Origin: Halomonas halophila
GTDB lineage: Bacteria; Pseudomonadota; Gammaproteobacteria; Pseudomonadales; Halomonadaceae
Assembly (NCBI RefSeq): GCF_030406665.1
Contig: NZ_CP129121.1
Coordinates: 1,240,001 to 1,304,000 of the forward strand
Length of the DNA: 64,000 nt
Reading direction: 5' to 3'
Part shown: one piece after another, positions 23,702-32,150 of the stretch
Layout of the letters: each line of letters begins with the position of its first letter
Position numbering within the stretch: the first letter of the stretch is position 1
Translations under genes and position numbers: made by a program
The notes under the pieces: generated by a model
What the model was told of the DNA's origin: nothing
Database searches by the model: none
What the model saw: only the letters and a program-made list of their open reading frames with translations

Positions 23702-24718
23702 CTACTCCGCGCCACCTCTTACCTCCATCTCCACCGAGCTGGTCAGCGCGCGGTCTCTGAGGTCGTGGATGATCTCGGTGATCAGCCAGGCGGTGGCGTC
23801 GATCTCGCGCTTCCAGCCGTTGGCGATCACCGGCGTCTCGGGATAGAGCTCGGGGCGGCCTTCGGCGAGGTCGAGCGTGAACGAGGCGCCGCCGCGCTGG
23901 AGGCGCTGCCATTCGCTCTGGGCGGCGGCGAGGGCGTCGTCCTGGGTGGCGTAGGTGGGGCGCAGGCGCTTGGGCTCGTCGTTGCTGCCGGCGACCACCT
24001 CACGGGGCTCGGCGGCGGCTTCGTCGTGCCACTGGGCGACGACGCCGGTGTAGGCGTCGCGGTCGGTGATGCTGTAGCGGTGGCGGTCGCCGACCTGCCG
24101 CGACAGGCGGATGGCGGGGATCTCGGTGCCGCCGGCGGTGAGGCCGGTGCCTTCGGGGATGAACAGCAGCCGGCCGGCCTTCACGGTGGCGATGGCGTCG
24201 AAGCGCTCGGCCAGGCGAGTGAGGAAGTGCAGGTCCGATTCCTCGGTCTGGTCGATGTGCTCGAGGTAGATGCCCTGGAGGTGCTGGCCGGTCTTGGGCT
24301 CGAGGTCGTGGCGGCCGGCGATGGTGCTGATGATCTCGCCGAGGGTGATGTCGTCCCAGCTCTGGGTGCGCTTGCCGGGCAGGCCCTGGCGCATGTCCGC
24401 CGAGCGGGCGCGGATGGTCAGCACGTCTGGCGCGCCGGAGTGCTCGACCTCGTCGACGATGTAGGTGCCGCGGTCCACCAGCGGCTGGCCCCGCCAGCCC
24501 ATGGCCAGATGCAGCTCGGCGCCGCGGGGCGGCAGGGCGAGGCGGCCGTCGTGGTCTTCCAGGGTGAGGTCGAGCTGGTCGGCCTCGAGGCCGCGCCGAT
24601 CGGTGAGGCGCAGGCGCTGCAGGCGGGCGCCGACCTGGGGGCTGATGCGCTGGCCCATCAGGGTGAGGCGATAGTCCGGCGTGCGGGCGACGCGGCCCGG
24701 TTCGCTGAACAGGCTCAT
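23702..24718 (-). CDS. D: Tail protein gpD (P2-like)
   Basis: 338 residues. The N-terminus (PDYRLTLMGQRISPQVGARL) and the body are typical of the P2 gpD/late control family, which forms the hub-like spike centre of the baseplate (gp27-like fold). Start overlaps the stop of gene U (ATGA). Last gene of the D-U-T segment. Confidence 0.92.
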   Translation of the reverse strand: MSLFSEPGRVARTPDYRLTLMGQRISPQVGARLQRLRLTDRRGLEADQLDLTLEDHDGRLALPPRGAELHLAMGWRGQPLVDRGTYIVDEVEHSGAPDVLTIRARSADMRQGLPGKRTQSWDDITLGEIISTIAGRHDLEPKTGQHLQGIYLEHIDQTEESDLHFLTRLAERFDAIATVKAGRLLFIPEGTGLTAGGTEIPAIRLSRQVGDRHRYSITDRDAYTGVVAQWHDEAAAEPREVVAGSNDEPKRLRPTYATQDDALAAAQSEWQRLQRGGASFTLDLAEGRPELYPETPVIANGWKREIDATAWLITEIIHDLRDRALTSSVEMEVRGGAE

Positions 24719-25164
24719 GCCAGGGCCCCGGCGAGCCCGGTGGCCAGGGCGCGCATGGCGGCGGTGCTGGCCAGCTGGGCGCTGTCGTCCTCGTCGATAC
24801 GCTCGAGGCGCAGGTCGAACTGGATTTGCTGGGCGGCGCCGTCGCGGAAGAACTCGCTTTTGCGCTCGTTGAGCGAGCCGATGACGTAGAGGCCGTAGTA
24901 GGTGCCGGCGCCCTCGATCAGCGGCCAGGCCGCGCCCTGGTCGGCCATCTGGCGCAGCTGGTCGAGGCTTTGCTGGCCCCCGGTGAACTGGGGCAGCAGG
25001 GTGCCGGTGAGGGTGATAGTGTCTTCCCCCGGGCCAAGGAACTGGCGTGCGGGCCGTCGGCCGACTCGGCCCTGGCTCTGGTGGCGCCAGTCGGTCTGGC
25101 GCTGCAGTTCCTGATAAGCGGCCGTGGAAAGGCCGAAGACGAACAAGCCATAGGCCATCATCAT
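24715..25164 (-). CDS. U: Tail protein gpU (P2-like)
   Basis: 149 residues from MMMAYGLFVFGLSTAAYQEL; three ATGs in a row leave the exact start open (25158-25164). The phage P2 GpU family signature is clear from AYQELQRQTDWRHQ and from GAGTYYGLYVIGSLNERKSE. GpU is a tail assembly and baseplate-associated protein. Next to gpD with a 4-base overlap. The moron at 25178 starts divergently just upstream, so U has little room for its own promoter and must be read from gene T if T transcripts cross the moron. Confidence 0.9.
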   Translation of the reverse strand: MMMAYGLFVFGLSTAAYQELQRQTDWRHQSQGRVGRRPARQFLGPGEDTITLTGTLLPQFTGGQQSLDQLRQMADQGAAWPLIEGAGTYYGLYVIGSLNERKSEFFRDGAAQQIQFDLRLERIDEDDSAQLASTAAMRALATGLAGALA

Positions 25165-25177
25165 GGAGGATATCCCT

Positions 25178-25594
25178 TTGACGGAAAAAGTAAGACTGAG
25201 TAACAGGTTTCGTCTCTGGTCAGTTTTGGTGACATTCACCGTCACCATGTCTTTAGGAGTTGGGATGGCATATTTGCTAAAGCTTGCCCACTTCCACCAC
25301 GATTTTCTTTCCCAATTGCCGGACTATGACCTGACGGGAGTGCTGTTCCTGTTGGGGATTGCTCTGGCAGTTAACTATAAGAGCCCCGAAGGTCGGATCT
25401 GTTTTTTCTTCATGGTCATTGGTGTTGCCTTGATGGTTTCTTGCCACTTCTTTCTAAGTGGGCTGCCAGAATATGATCGCCAAGATGCTGACAATGTGAG
25501 CCTGTACGCACTTCTTAGTGGCTTTTTCTTCTCTGGATTTATTACCAGCATGACCTTCGCCTGTATGGGGCTCCTCTATCGAGACATTGACTAG
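25178..25594 (+). CDS. Membrane moron between U and T, 138 aa
   Basis: TTG start at 25178 is preferred because GGAGGA is 7 bases upstream; ATG 25163 would overlap U. The protein has four hydrophobic helices (for example VLVTFTVTMSLGVGMAYLL, GVLFLLGIALAVNYK, CFFFMVIGVALMVSCHFFLS, FFFSGFITSMTFACMGLLY). The gene is inserted in opposite orientation between two P2 tail genes and its stop overlaps the T stop by 4 bases. AT-richer than its neighbours. Likely cargo; an exclusion protein would fit the topology but there is no direct evidence. Confidence 0.7.
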   Translation: MTEKVRLSNRFRLWSVLVTFTVTMSLGVGMAYLLKLAHFHHDFLSQLPDYDLTGVLFLLGIALAVNYKSPEGRICFFFMVIGVALMVSCHFFLSGLPEYDRQDADNVSLYALLSGFFFSGFITSMTFACMGLLYRDID

Positions 25595-28095
25595 TCAATG
25601 TCATAGAAGGACGAGCGCCGGCGGGCGGCGGCGTCGCGGCTGGCGTCGGCCAGGGCCTGGCGGACCTGCGCCTGGACCAGCCGAGCCAGGGCCTGCTCGT
25701 CCATGCCCGGGGCGGCGTGGACGTGGATGTCGCCGGTGGTGATGGTCACGTTGCCGCCGCCGCCGGCGGCCTGAAGCGGCGGGCGGTGGTCGATGGGCAC
25801 GTCGGCGATGGCGGGCAGGCTGGCGGCGCCGATGGCCATGCCGGCGCCGGCCTGGCGCACGCGCCGGGCGATCTCGCCGACGCGGCGGGCGGGCTCGTCG
25901 CGCTGGGCGTCCAGTCCGGCGTTCAGGCCGTCGACGGTGTACCCGCCGAGCTGGGCGAACACGCGGGACGGGGAGTTGATGTCAAGCTTGTCGGCGAACC
26001 AGTCGCGCACGTTGCCGGCGATGCCGGTGATCCGTTCGCGCAGCTCGCCGATCTTGCCGGTGAGGCCGTCGATCATGCCGTCGATCATCGCTGAGCCGAG
26101 GGAGCCGAACTTCTCGGGAATCTCCACGCCCAGGGCGTCGAGCCCGGCGGTGACGCCGCGCCAGATCAGCCCGATGGGCGACCAGTCCAGCAGCAGCCGG
26201 GCGACCTCGCCGATGCCGCCGCTGAACGCGTCCTTGATGTCCTGCCATCGCGCCCCGAACCACGCGCTGATGCCGTCCCAGTTGCGGTAGATGAGCGTGG
26301 CCCCGGCGGCCAGCGCGGCGACGGCGGCGACGATACCCATGATGGTGAGGCTCACCGGGTTGAGCGACAGCAGGGTGAGCGCGTAGCGCACCAGGGCGAT
26401 GGGGCCGAGCACCGATCCGAGCACGGCGATGAAGCTGCCGCCCACGGCGACCAGCGTGGCCAGCCCGGCGGCGGCGGTGGCCAGGGTGCCGGTGAGGCGC
26501 GGGTTTTCCTTCATCCAGTTGCCGACGCCGCGGGTGATGGTGGTGATGTTCTGGATCAGCTCGCGCAGCGGCCCCTCGTTGGTGTCGGTGATGGTGATGC
26601 CGACCTCTTCCCAGGCGCTGTTGAGTGACTTGAGATCGCCGCTGATGTTGTCGGCCATGGTGCGTGCCATGCGGGCGTTCTCGCCGTCGTTCTCGCCCAG
26701 GGACTGGATGAGTTCATCCAGCCCGCCCTCGCTCATGGTGTTGACCAGTTCGGCCATGCCGGAGCCCGCCTCGGCGCCGAAGATGTCCTGCAGGATGGCC
26801 TTGCGATCGACGTTGCCGAGTTCCTCGGTGGCCGCGTTGATGTCGCGCAGGATCTCGGGCATGGCGCGCATGTTGCCCTGTGCGTCGGCGACCTGGAGAC
26901 CGATCGACTCGATGGCGGACGCACCCTTGGCGGCGGGGGTGGTGAGCCGGTTCATCATGGCGCGGAGGGTGGTGCCGGCCTGGCTGCCCTGGATGCCGAT
27001 GTTGCCCAGCAGGCCGGCCATCGAGGCGGCTTGCTCCATGGTGAGGTCGAGATCTTCAGCGCCGCCCAGGTACTTCATGGTTTCGCCGAGCTTTTCGAGA
27101 TCGACGTTGGCGCGGCTGGCGGTGCCGGAGAGGATGTCGGCGACCCTGCCCATGGCGCCTTCGGCTTCCATGTCGACCTTGAAGGTGCCAGCGATGTTGG
27201 AGGCGATGTCTGCGGTGCGGCCGAGTTCGGTGTTGTTGGCGATGGCCAGGTCGAGTACGTCGCCCATGGAGCTGCGGATGGCCTCGGCGCTCATGCCGGC
27301 GCGCAGCAGGAACTCCTGGCCGGCGCCGACCTCGGTGGCGCTGAAGGCAGTGCTCGAGCCCAGCTCGCGGGACTGTGCCTGTAGCGCCTTGAAGCGCGGG
27401 TCGTCTTCTGTGAAGCGGCCGACGGCCTGCACGGCGCTCATCTGCTCGCCGTAGGCGACGCCCGGGGCAAGCATGCGTGCGCCGCCGTAGAGCGCGGCGC
27501 CACCGGTGGCCATGCCGGCGGCACCGGCCCCGGCCATGCGCCCGGCGCGGCCGATGTCACGGTGGTAGCGCTTGGCGGCGTCGGCGGCCTGTCGCTGCCG
27601 CTGGGCGGTCTGGCGTAGCTGCCGCTGCTGGGCCTCGAGCTGGCCATTGGCCTCGCGGATGCGCCGGGTCAGCTCGCGCTGCTGGTCGGCGTGGCTGCCG
27701 GTGACGCCCTCGACGCGGGTCATGTTGCGGCGCAGGTGGTCCAGCTGGCGTTGCTCCTGCTGGTACTGCTCCTTGAGGCGCTGGGCCTGGCGGATGGCCT
27801 GGGCGCGCTGGCGGCCGAGGGTCTTTGTGTCGCCCTCGGCGCTGTTCATCTGGCGGGAGAGCTCGCGGATCTCCTGCTGCTGCTGCTCAAGGGCGCGGCT
27901 GCTGCTTTCGCTCTGGCGCTTGAGGTCGCGGAAGCCGCGGAGGTCGCGCTGGGCGCGCTCCAGGGTCTTGAGCTGGTCGCGGCTGGCCTTGAGGGCCTCG
28001 GCGGTGCGGCCGCTGCCCTGGGTGATCTGTTTGAGGGGCCGAGTGACCCGGTCCACGGCATCCAGGACGACTTGCAGCTTGAGATCGCGGGCCAT
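25591..28095 (-). CDS. T: Tail tape measure protein gpT
   Basis: 834 residues. The N-terminal 200 are coiled-coil (RDQLKTLERAQRDLRGFRDL, QQQQEIRELSRQMNS), followed by the conserved TP901-type tape measure core (GAGQEFLLRAGMSAEAI, FGAEAGSGMAELVN), then two hydrophobic segments (about residues 525-590) and a C-terminal domain. It sets tail length and occupies the tube lumen. Follows E/E' as in P2. Confidence 0.93.
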   Translation of the reverse strand: MARDLKLQVVLDAVDRVTRPLKQITQGSGRTAEALKASRDQLKTLERAQRDLRGFRDLKRQSESSSRALEQQQQEIRELSRQMNSAEGDTKTLGRQRAQAIRQAQRLKEQYQQEQRQLDHLRRNMTRVEGVTGSHADQQRELTRRIREANGQLEAQQRQLRQTAQRQRQAADAAKRYHRDIGRAGRMAGAGAAGMATGGAALYGGARMLAPGVAYGEQMSAVQAVGRFTEDDPRFKALQAQSRELGSSTAFSATEVGAGQEFLLRAGMSAEAIRSSMGDVLDLAIANNTELGRTADIASNIAGTFKVDMEAEGAMGRVADILSGTASRANVDLEKLGETMKYLGGAEDLDLTMEQAASMAGLLGNIGIQGSQAGTTLRAMMNRLTTPAAKGASAIESIGLQVADAQGNMRAMPEILRDINAATEELGNVDRKAILQDIFGAEAGSGMAELVNTMSEGGLDELIQSLGENDGENARMARTMADNISGDLKSLNSAWEEVGITITDTNEGPLRELIQNITTITRGVGNWMKENPRLTGTLATAAAGLATLVAVGGSFIAVLGSVLGPIALVRYALTLLSLNPVSLTIMGIVAAVAALAAGATLIYRNWDGISAWFGARWQDIKDAFSGGIGEVARLLLDWSPIGLIWRGVTAGLDALGVEIPEKFGSLGSAMIDGMIDGLTGKIGELRERITGIAGNVRDWFADKLDINSPSRVFAQLGGYTVDGLNAGLDAQRDEPARRVGEIARRVRQAGAGMAIGAASLPAIADVPIDHRPPLQAAGGGGNVTITTGDIHVHAAPGMDEQALARLVQAQVRQALADASRDAAARRRSSFYDID

Positions 28096-28105
28096 CGGCG
28101 GTCCT

Positions 28106-28584
28106 TCATTTGCGGGGTTGCTTGGGTGGCTCGGCGCGACGGCGGGCCCGCTCGCGCCAGTCCATCAGCTCGTCGAGTTCCATGGGGTCCATCTCGGCCG
28201 GCCCCCAGTGGAACACCATGGCGAGATCCGCCATGGCGTCGTCGACGTGCTCGGGGAGGGTTACTCGTTGGCTGCCTTCGCCGCCTTGGGCAGCAAAAAA
28301 CCGCTCACCACGCCGCCGCACTGGACGAGGTCGGCGGGGTCCATGTCGCGCACCTCGGCCTCGGTGAGGGCGGGCTCGGTGATGCGCGGCAGCACCTTGG
28401 TCAGGGCGGTGACGTCCATCTGCAGCACGTCGGTCAGCGCCACGCCGCGCAGGGCGCCGGACTTGGGCTTGCGGATCTGCAGTTCTGTGACGGTCTGGCT
28501 GCCGCGCTTGAAGGGCGTGTCGAGCTCGACGGTCTCGGTGACGACCTGGGGCAGCTCGGCAGGGGCGGTGGTCTTGTCAGTCAT
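28106..28584 (-). CDS. E': Tail assembly chaperone gpE+E' (programmed -1 frameshift product)
   Basis: Gene E (28584 to 28261) has the slippery heptamer T-TTT-TTG (28300 to 28294) in frame after the Gly codon in VVSGF. A -1 slip joins residue 97 to a second frame that ends at 28106, adding 62 residues with the conserved FHWGPAEMDPMELDEL region of GpE, for a fusion of about 159 residues. P2 uses the same heptamer to make gpE+E', a tail assembly chaperone like G/GT of lambda. The order FII-E-E'-T matches P2 exactly. Confidence 0.85.
28261..28584 (-). CDS. E: Tail assembly protein gpE
   Basis: 107 residues; P2-type tail protein E family (LDTPFKRGSQTVTELQIRKP, a phage tail assembly chaperone pattern). 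It lies between the tail tube gene FII and the tape measure gene. The unshifted product; see the gpE+E' entry for the frameshifted form. Confidence 0.88.
   Translation of the reverse strand: MTDKTTAPAELPQVVTETVELDTPFKRGSQTVTELQIRKPKSGALRGVALTDVLQMDVTALTKVLPRITEPALTEAEVRDMDPADLVQCGGVVSGFLLPKAAKAANE
28294..28300 (-). promoter_or_regulatory. Slippery heptamer for -1 frameshifting in gene E
   Basis: Minus strand reads GGT-TTT-TTG, giving T TTT TTG in the zero frame, the same sequence as reported for P2 gene E. The 5' bases of the downstream region (GCTGCCCAAGGCGGCGAAGG) may fold. Confidence 0.8.
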
Positions 28585-28653
28585 GGGGTGTGGCTCCGAT
28601 GGGAATCATGGGCCGCCCCGGTGGGGCGGCGGTGCAGTGGGTGGTCGTGGCGA

Positions 28654-29166
28654 TCAGGTGCCCAGGGCGGCGCGGCGGTCGGCGAGGCGGTCTTCGCCGC
28701 GGACCATGAAGACGTTGCCGGGGATGTCGCGCTCGATGACGACCTCGCCGTCGATGGTGAGCTTGTAGTAGCTGATGGTGGTGGTGATCTCGCCGGTGGA
28801 GTTGTCGCCCTTCTGGGCCTCGCCCATGCCGATGGTCTTGTGGCGGCCGCGCACGACGATCTCGACGGGCATGACGGTGCCGTCCTCGTCGCTCTCGTAG
28901 CTTCCGGTGAAGCGCAGCTGGGCGGCGTCGTGGATCGGCGAGCCATAGGTATCGAACAGGCCGTCGACCAGCAGGCCGCCGGGCGTCCAGGTCATTTCCA
29001 TGAGCTGGTTGCCCATGTCGACCTCAATGGGGCCGTCCATGCCGCCGGCCTCAAACTCGACCATGCGGCGGGCGAGCTCGGGCAGGGTGATGGTCTGGAT
29101 CTGGCCCTGCCAGCTGTTGCCGTCGCCGAACAGGTTGAAGTCCTTGAGGATCTGGGGAAGTGCCAT
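28654..29166 (-). CDS. FII: Major tail tube protein gpFII
   Basis: 170 residues, same length as P2 FII. The sequence ALPQILKDFNLFGDGNSWQG and GEITTTISYYKLTIDGEVVI are typical of the phage tail tube family. Follows FI by 12 bases. A GC-rich hairpin (28612-28631) lies between FII and E but has no T run. Confidence 0.93.
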   Translation of the reverse strand: MALPQILKDFNLFGDGNSWQGQIQTITLPELARRMVEFEAGGMDGPIEVDMGNQLMEMTWTPGGLLVDGLFDTYGSPIHDAAQLRFTGSYESDEDGTVMPVEIVVRGRHKTIGMGEAQKGDNSTGEITTTISYYKLTIDGEVVIERDIPGNVFMVRGEDRLADRRAALGT

Positions 29167-29178
29167 CTTGATCTCCTG

Positions 29179-30690
29179 TTATGCGGCGGCGACGCGGTCG
29201 GCGAAGTCGACCAGGTAGCGGTCGGTGATGCGCTGCTGGAGCATCAGGTTCTCGAGCGGCGGCACCGGCGTGTAGTCGTAGTCGATGTAGAGCTTGCCGG
29301 CCTTGAGCACCTCGGGGGTGTTGATCTCGGCGTCGAACCAGGCCACGCCGTCGATGATGTAGTTCTGGCGCTTCCACTCGCGGAACTTGGCGTTGATGCC
29401 CTCGACGATGTCCTTCACCAGGCTGGGGTGCATCGGCTTGTCGACGGCCCAGAGGTGGGCCTCGGCGATGGTGTCGGCGATGACCTGGGCGGTGCGGGTG
29501 TAGTTCTCGAACGCGAACAGCGGATCCGTGCTGCAGGTGCGCGAGCCCCAGAAGCGGAAGCCGTTGCGCTGGATCAGCGTGGTGACCTCGTGGCTGTTGA
29601 GGTAGCCGGCGTCGGTGTTCGGGTCCTGCAGATCCCAGAACACGTCCTGGCTGATGCCGGTCACGCCGTTGACCGGCATGTTGGAAAGGGTCTTGTGCCA
29701 GCCGATCGCCTGGTCGGCCTTGGCGCGCAGGCCCATGGCGCGGGCCACGGCGGAGTGCGTGCGAGTGCTGGAGGTGGCGGTGTCCCAGCCGGTGAAGTCG
29801 GGCCAGATCACCATGACCTCGCGGGCGCCGAAGTTCTCGCGGTACATGGCCGCTTCTTCCATGGTGGTGCTGTCGCCGGCGGAGGCGTAGACGAACGCGC
29901 GCAGCTTCTGGGCCACGCCGATCAGCTCGCTGGTGACGTCGGCGTCGTCGAGCTCCGGCACGCCGAGGATGCGCGGCTTCACGCCCAGGCGGGCCTCGGC
30001 GGCGAGCAGGGCCTGCACGCCGGTGCGCTTGCCGTTGCCGTCCACGCCGCCGATGACGTTGGTCTTGGTCTCGGCGTCGTCGGCGCCTTCTGCCACCCGC
30101 ACCACGACCACCAGGGTCTTCACCTGGTCGACGATGGCGTCCAGCGAGCGGGCCAGGGTGCCGGTGTCGCCGGCGTCACCCTGGGCGCCCAGCGGATCGG
30201 TGACCAGCACCGGGGTGTCGAGCGGGAACGGCTCGTCCTCGCCGCCGGTGAGGTTGGAGAAGCCCGACGCGGCGACCACGCCGGCCCCGGCGCCTTCCTC
30301 GGCGGCGGTGACCAGGGCGGAGGCGTTCGCCTCGCCGTTGACGGCGGTGGCCACCTCGGCCGCGGTGCTGGTGATCGCGCCCTCGGTATCGGTGGCCAGT
30401 CTGACGGTGATGTCCTTGCCGCTGACGGTGACGGCCAGCGTGGCGGAGGCGCTGCCGGGGTCGACGTAGCGCACGCGAATGGCGTTGCCGGTGGTGCCGG
30501 CGGTGGCCGCGGTGTAGGTGACGCCGCTCTCGGCGGCGGCGGATTCCTTGAGCAGCGTGGCGGCAACGGCCGCGGCGGCGTCGGGAGCGGTGGCCACCAG
30601 GCCGATCACCGCCGTGGCGACGGTGCGGATCGGCCGGGTGCCTTCGTTGATCTCCACGACGCGCACGCCGTGGTGGTAGTCCTGGGCCAT
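29179..30690 (-). CDS. FI: Tail sheath protein gpFI with an inserted domain
   Basis: 503 residues against about 396 for P2 FI. The N-terminus (MAQDYHHGVRVVEINEGTRP) and the C-terminus (YDYTPVPPLENLMLQQRITD) are normal for contractile sheath proteins. The extra length is mostly a segment at residues about 45-150 rich in Ala, Thr, Gly and Val (VTYTAATAGTTGNAIRVRYV, VTVSGKDITVRLATDTEG), which looks like a surface beta domain inserted after the first sheath strand. Located after a predicted Ogr promoter. Confidence 0.93.
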   Translation of the reverse strand: MAQDYHHGVRVVEINEGTRPIRTVATAVIGLVATAPDAAAAVAATLLKESAAAESGVTYTAATAGTTGNAIRVRYVDPGSASATLAVTVSGKDITVRLATDTEGAITSTAAEVATAVNGEANASALVTAAEEGAGAGVVAASGFSNLTGGEDEPFPLDTPVLVTDPLGAQGDAGDTGTLARSLDAIVDQVKTLVVVVRVAEGADDAETKTNVIGGVDGNGKRTGVQALLAAEARLGVKPRILGVPELDDADVTSELIGVAQKLRAFVYASAGDSTTMEEAAMYRENFGAREVMVIWPDFTGWDTATSSTRTHSAVARAMGLRAKADQAIGWHKTLSNMPVNGVTGISQDVFWDLQDPNTDAGYLNSHEVTTLIQRNGFRFWGSRTCSTDPLFAFENYTRTAQVIADTIAEAHLWAVDKPMHPSLVKDIVEGINAKFREWKRQNYIIDGVAWFDAEINTPEVLKAGKLYIDYDYTPVPPLENLMLQQRITDRYLVDFADRVAAA

Positions 30691-30728
30691 GTGGGGTTCC
30701 TGCGCAGGTGAGCATGACGGTCGGGGTC

Positions 30729-30789
30729 ATGCTTGCGCGGGAGCGGGCGGGGCTCTAGCGGTGGAGGTTGTGGGGTGGTGATGGCACAA
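30729..30789 (-). promoter_or_regulatory. Ogr-type late promoter for FI-FII-E-T
   Basis: TTGTG-N12-CACAA (30768-30789) with its centre 47 bases from a -10-like AAGCAT (30729-30734), placing the dyad near -56, as in P2 late promoters. The block GGGGCTCTAGCGGTGG (30749-30764) is identical to the one at 35821-35836. Confidence 0.7.
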
Positions 30790-30851
30790 AAACGGGGCGG
30801 CGGGGTAGGCTGTGGCTTGATTTTCTCATTGGGCTAAAGAGGTAGTTGAAA

Positions 30852-31433
30852 ATGTCTAGTGGAGTGGACTTGATTCCTGCCGGGGGGAAGCTGGCATATC
30901 GTTGCTTCATGGCTTGGAAGTTTGATCGCCTGATCGAGAAAGCAGAAGCCCATGGGATGACTGAGCAAGAGCTGTGTAATAGCGATCAGCGCTTCGCGCT
31001 ATATATGCGGGTGGGTCGAGCTTTTGAGGCCTGTTCCGAAAAAGAGGTGATCGACTTTATCTCTGACGCAATGATCGGTGGTATAAGGGCGGGTGATGCT
31101 GAACATCAGCCTGATTTGGTGCAAATGGCTTTGGCCGCTGTATCCAATATCACGGAGACTGAGCTAAATCTTCTTCTTTTGATGCGAGCGCATCAAGGGA
31201 ACGACTTGGCGACCCGAGATAGGTATCAGAATTTCCTTACAGATGTAGAGAATAAGCTGCATCTAAAGCCAGCAGAGGCCGCTGGTGTTTTATATGGTTT
31301 GCTTAGGACAGGGTTGGTGCTTCCGCCAGATACCGGGCCATTGGCAGAGTCTACAATTTATGGCTTCAGACTAACTAGCCTGGCCGATACGCTTTTTAGT
31401 TATGTGTCCTATTGGGCACGGCACCACCAGTAG
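30852..31433 (+). CDS. AT-rich moron at the fun(Z) position, 193 aa
   Basis: Starts at ATG 30852 with AAGAGGT 8 bases upstream. A soluble, mostly helical protein (KFDRLIEKAEAHGMTEQELC, FISDAMIGGIRAGDAEHQPD, AGVLYGLLRTGLVLPPDTGP) without a recognised domain or obvious catalytic motif. It lies opposite to the late operon, between tail-fibre assembly gene G and sheath gene FI, exactly where P2 has fun(Z), which blocks T5. It is AT-rich and ends in its own terminator. A defence or conversion gene is likely by position; the mechanism is unknown. Confidence 0.75.
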   Translation: MSSGVDLIPAGGKLAYRCFMAWKFDRLIEKAEAHGMTEQELCNSDQRFALYMRVGRAFEACSEKEVIDFISDAMIGGIRAGDAEHQPDLVQMALAAVSNITETELNLLLLMRAHQGNDLATRDRYQNFLTDVENKLHLKPAEAAGVLYGLLRTGLVLPPDTGPLAESTIYGFRLTSLADTLFSYVSYWARHHQ

Positions 31434-31455
31434 CCCGCCAATCGGCGGGCTTTTT
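31433..31455 (+). terminator. Rho-independent terminator after the moron
   Basis: Stem GCCCGCC / GGCGGGC with a 4-base loop and five Ts; the stem begins at the stop codon. It also lies downstream of gpG on the other strand. Confidence 0.8.
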
Positions 31456-31471
31456 CCTGCCTGCGAATCTC

Positions 31472-32140
31472 TCACCACACCACCGCTTCGATCCCTTCCC
31501 GATCCTCGGCGGCCAAGGCGGCGTCGATGGCGTCCTTGCGGTCCCAGCTGCGCGCCTTGAGCACCTTGTAGTGGCCCAGGGCCGCGTCGGTGAGGGCGAT
31601 GACCTGGTCGGGTGTCATCGGGTAGCGGGTGTTCGAGAGGCCGCGGAACTCCTGGACGGGATCCGACACGCCGGCGGCCTTGAGATTGCGGGCCTCTATC
31701 GCCAGGCCGAGCAGGTTCTGGCGGTCCTCGGCCAGCATCTGCACCGTGTCCTCGCTGCCATCGGGCATGGTGTAGGGCATGCCGGCGGCGAGGGCATCGG
31801 CGAGGGCGGTGGCGATCGCGGCGCGCTTGCGCTCGGCGAGGTCCTCGAGGGGCTCGGGAGGCGCCTGGTCCAGGGCATCGGCCGGCGGTTCGATGCCGAG
31901 TTCGCTGATCTCGTGACGGCTTCCGTCGGTTAGCCAGTAGACGTGGCCACGCCAGTCGGCCACGACTTCCCAGGCCTCGCCGGCCCACCGGGCTGCCTCG
32001 TTCGCGCCGTTAGCCGGCGGCTCGACGCCGGTCGCACCGGCCGGGATGCGCGGCTCACGGCGCATGGGATCGATGGGGGCCTCGCGGCCGGCGGGATCGA
32101 TCACGGTGCCGTTGGTGGGATTGATGTCGTAGATGCGCAC
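31472..32140 (-). CDS. G: Tail fibre assembly protein (gpG position), DUF4376-like
   Basis: 222 residues from a GTG start with AAGGAGG 6 bases upstream. The N-terminus is short and variable. The C-terminal 110 residues (LAERKRAAIATALADALAAG, MLAEDRQNLLGLAIEARNLK, PDQVIALTDAALGHYKVLKA) match the DUF4376 domain found in phage tail-fibre assembly and accessory proteins. It follows H by 10 bases, as G does in P2. Confidence 0.8.
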   Translation of the reverse strand: MRIYDINPTNGTVIDPAGREAPIDPMRREPRIPAGATGVEPPANGANEAARWAGEAWEVVADWRGHVYWLTDGSRHEISELGIEPPADALDQAPPEPLEDLAERKRAAIATALADALAAGMPYTMPDGSEDTVQMLAEDRQNLLGLAIEARNLKAAGVSDPVQEFRGLSNTRYPMTPDQVIALTDAALGHYKVLKARSWDRKDAIDAALAAEDREGIEAVVW

Positions 32141-32150
32141 GGCGGCCTCC

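Noticed and set aside
28612..28631. GC-rich hairpin between FII and E as a terminator
   Set aside because: No T run on either strand, and E must be transcribed from the FI promoter.
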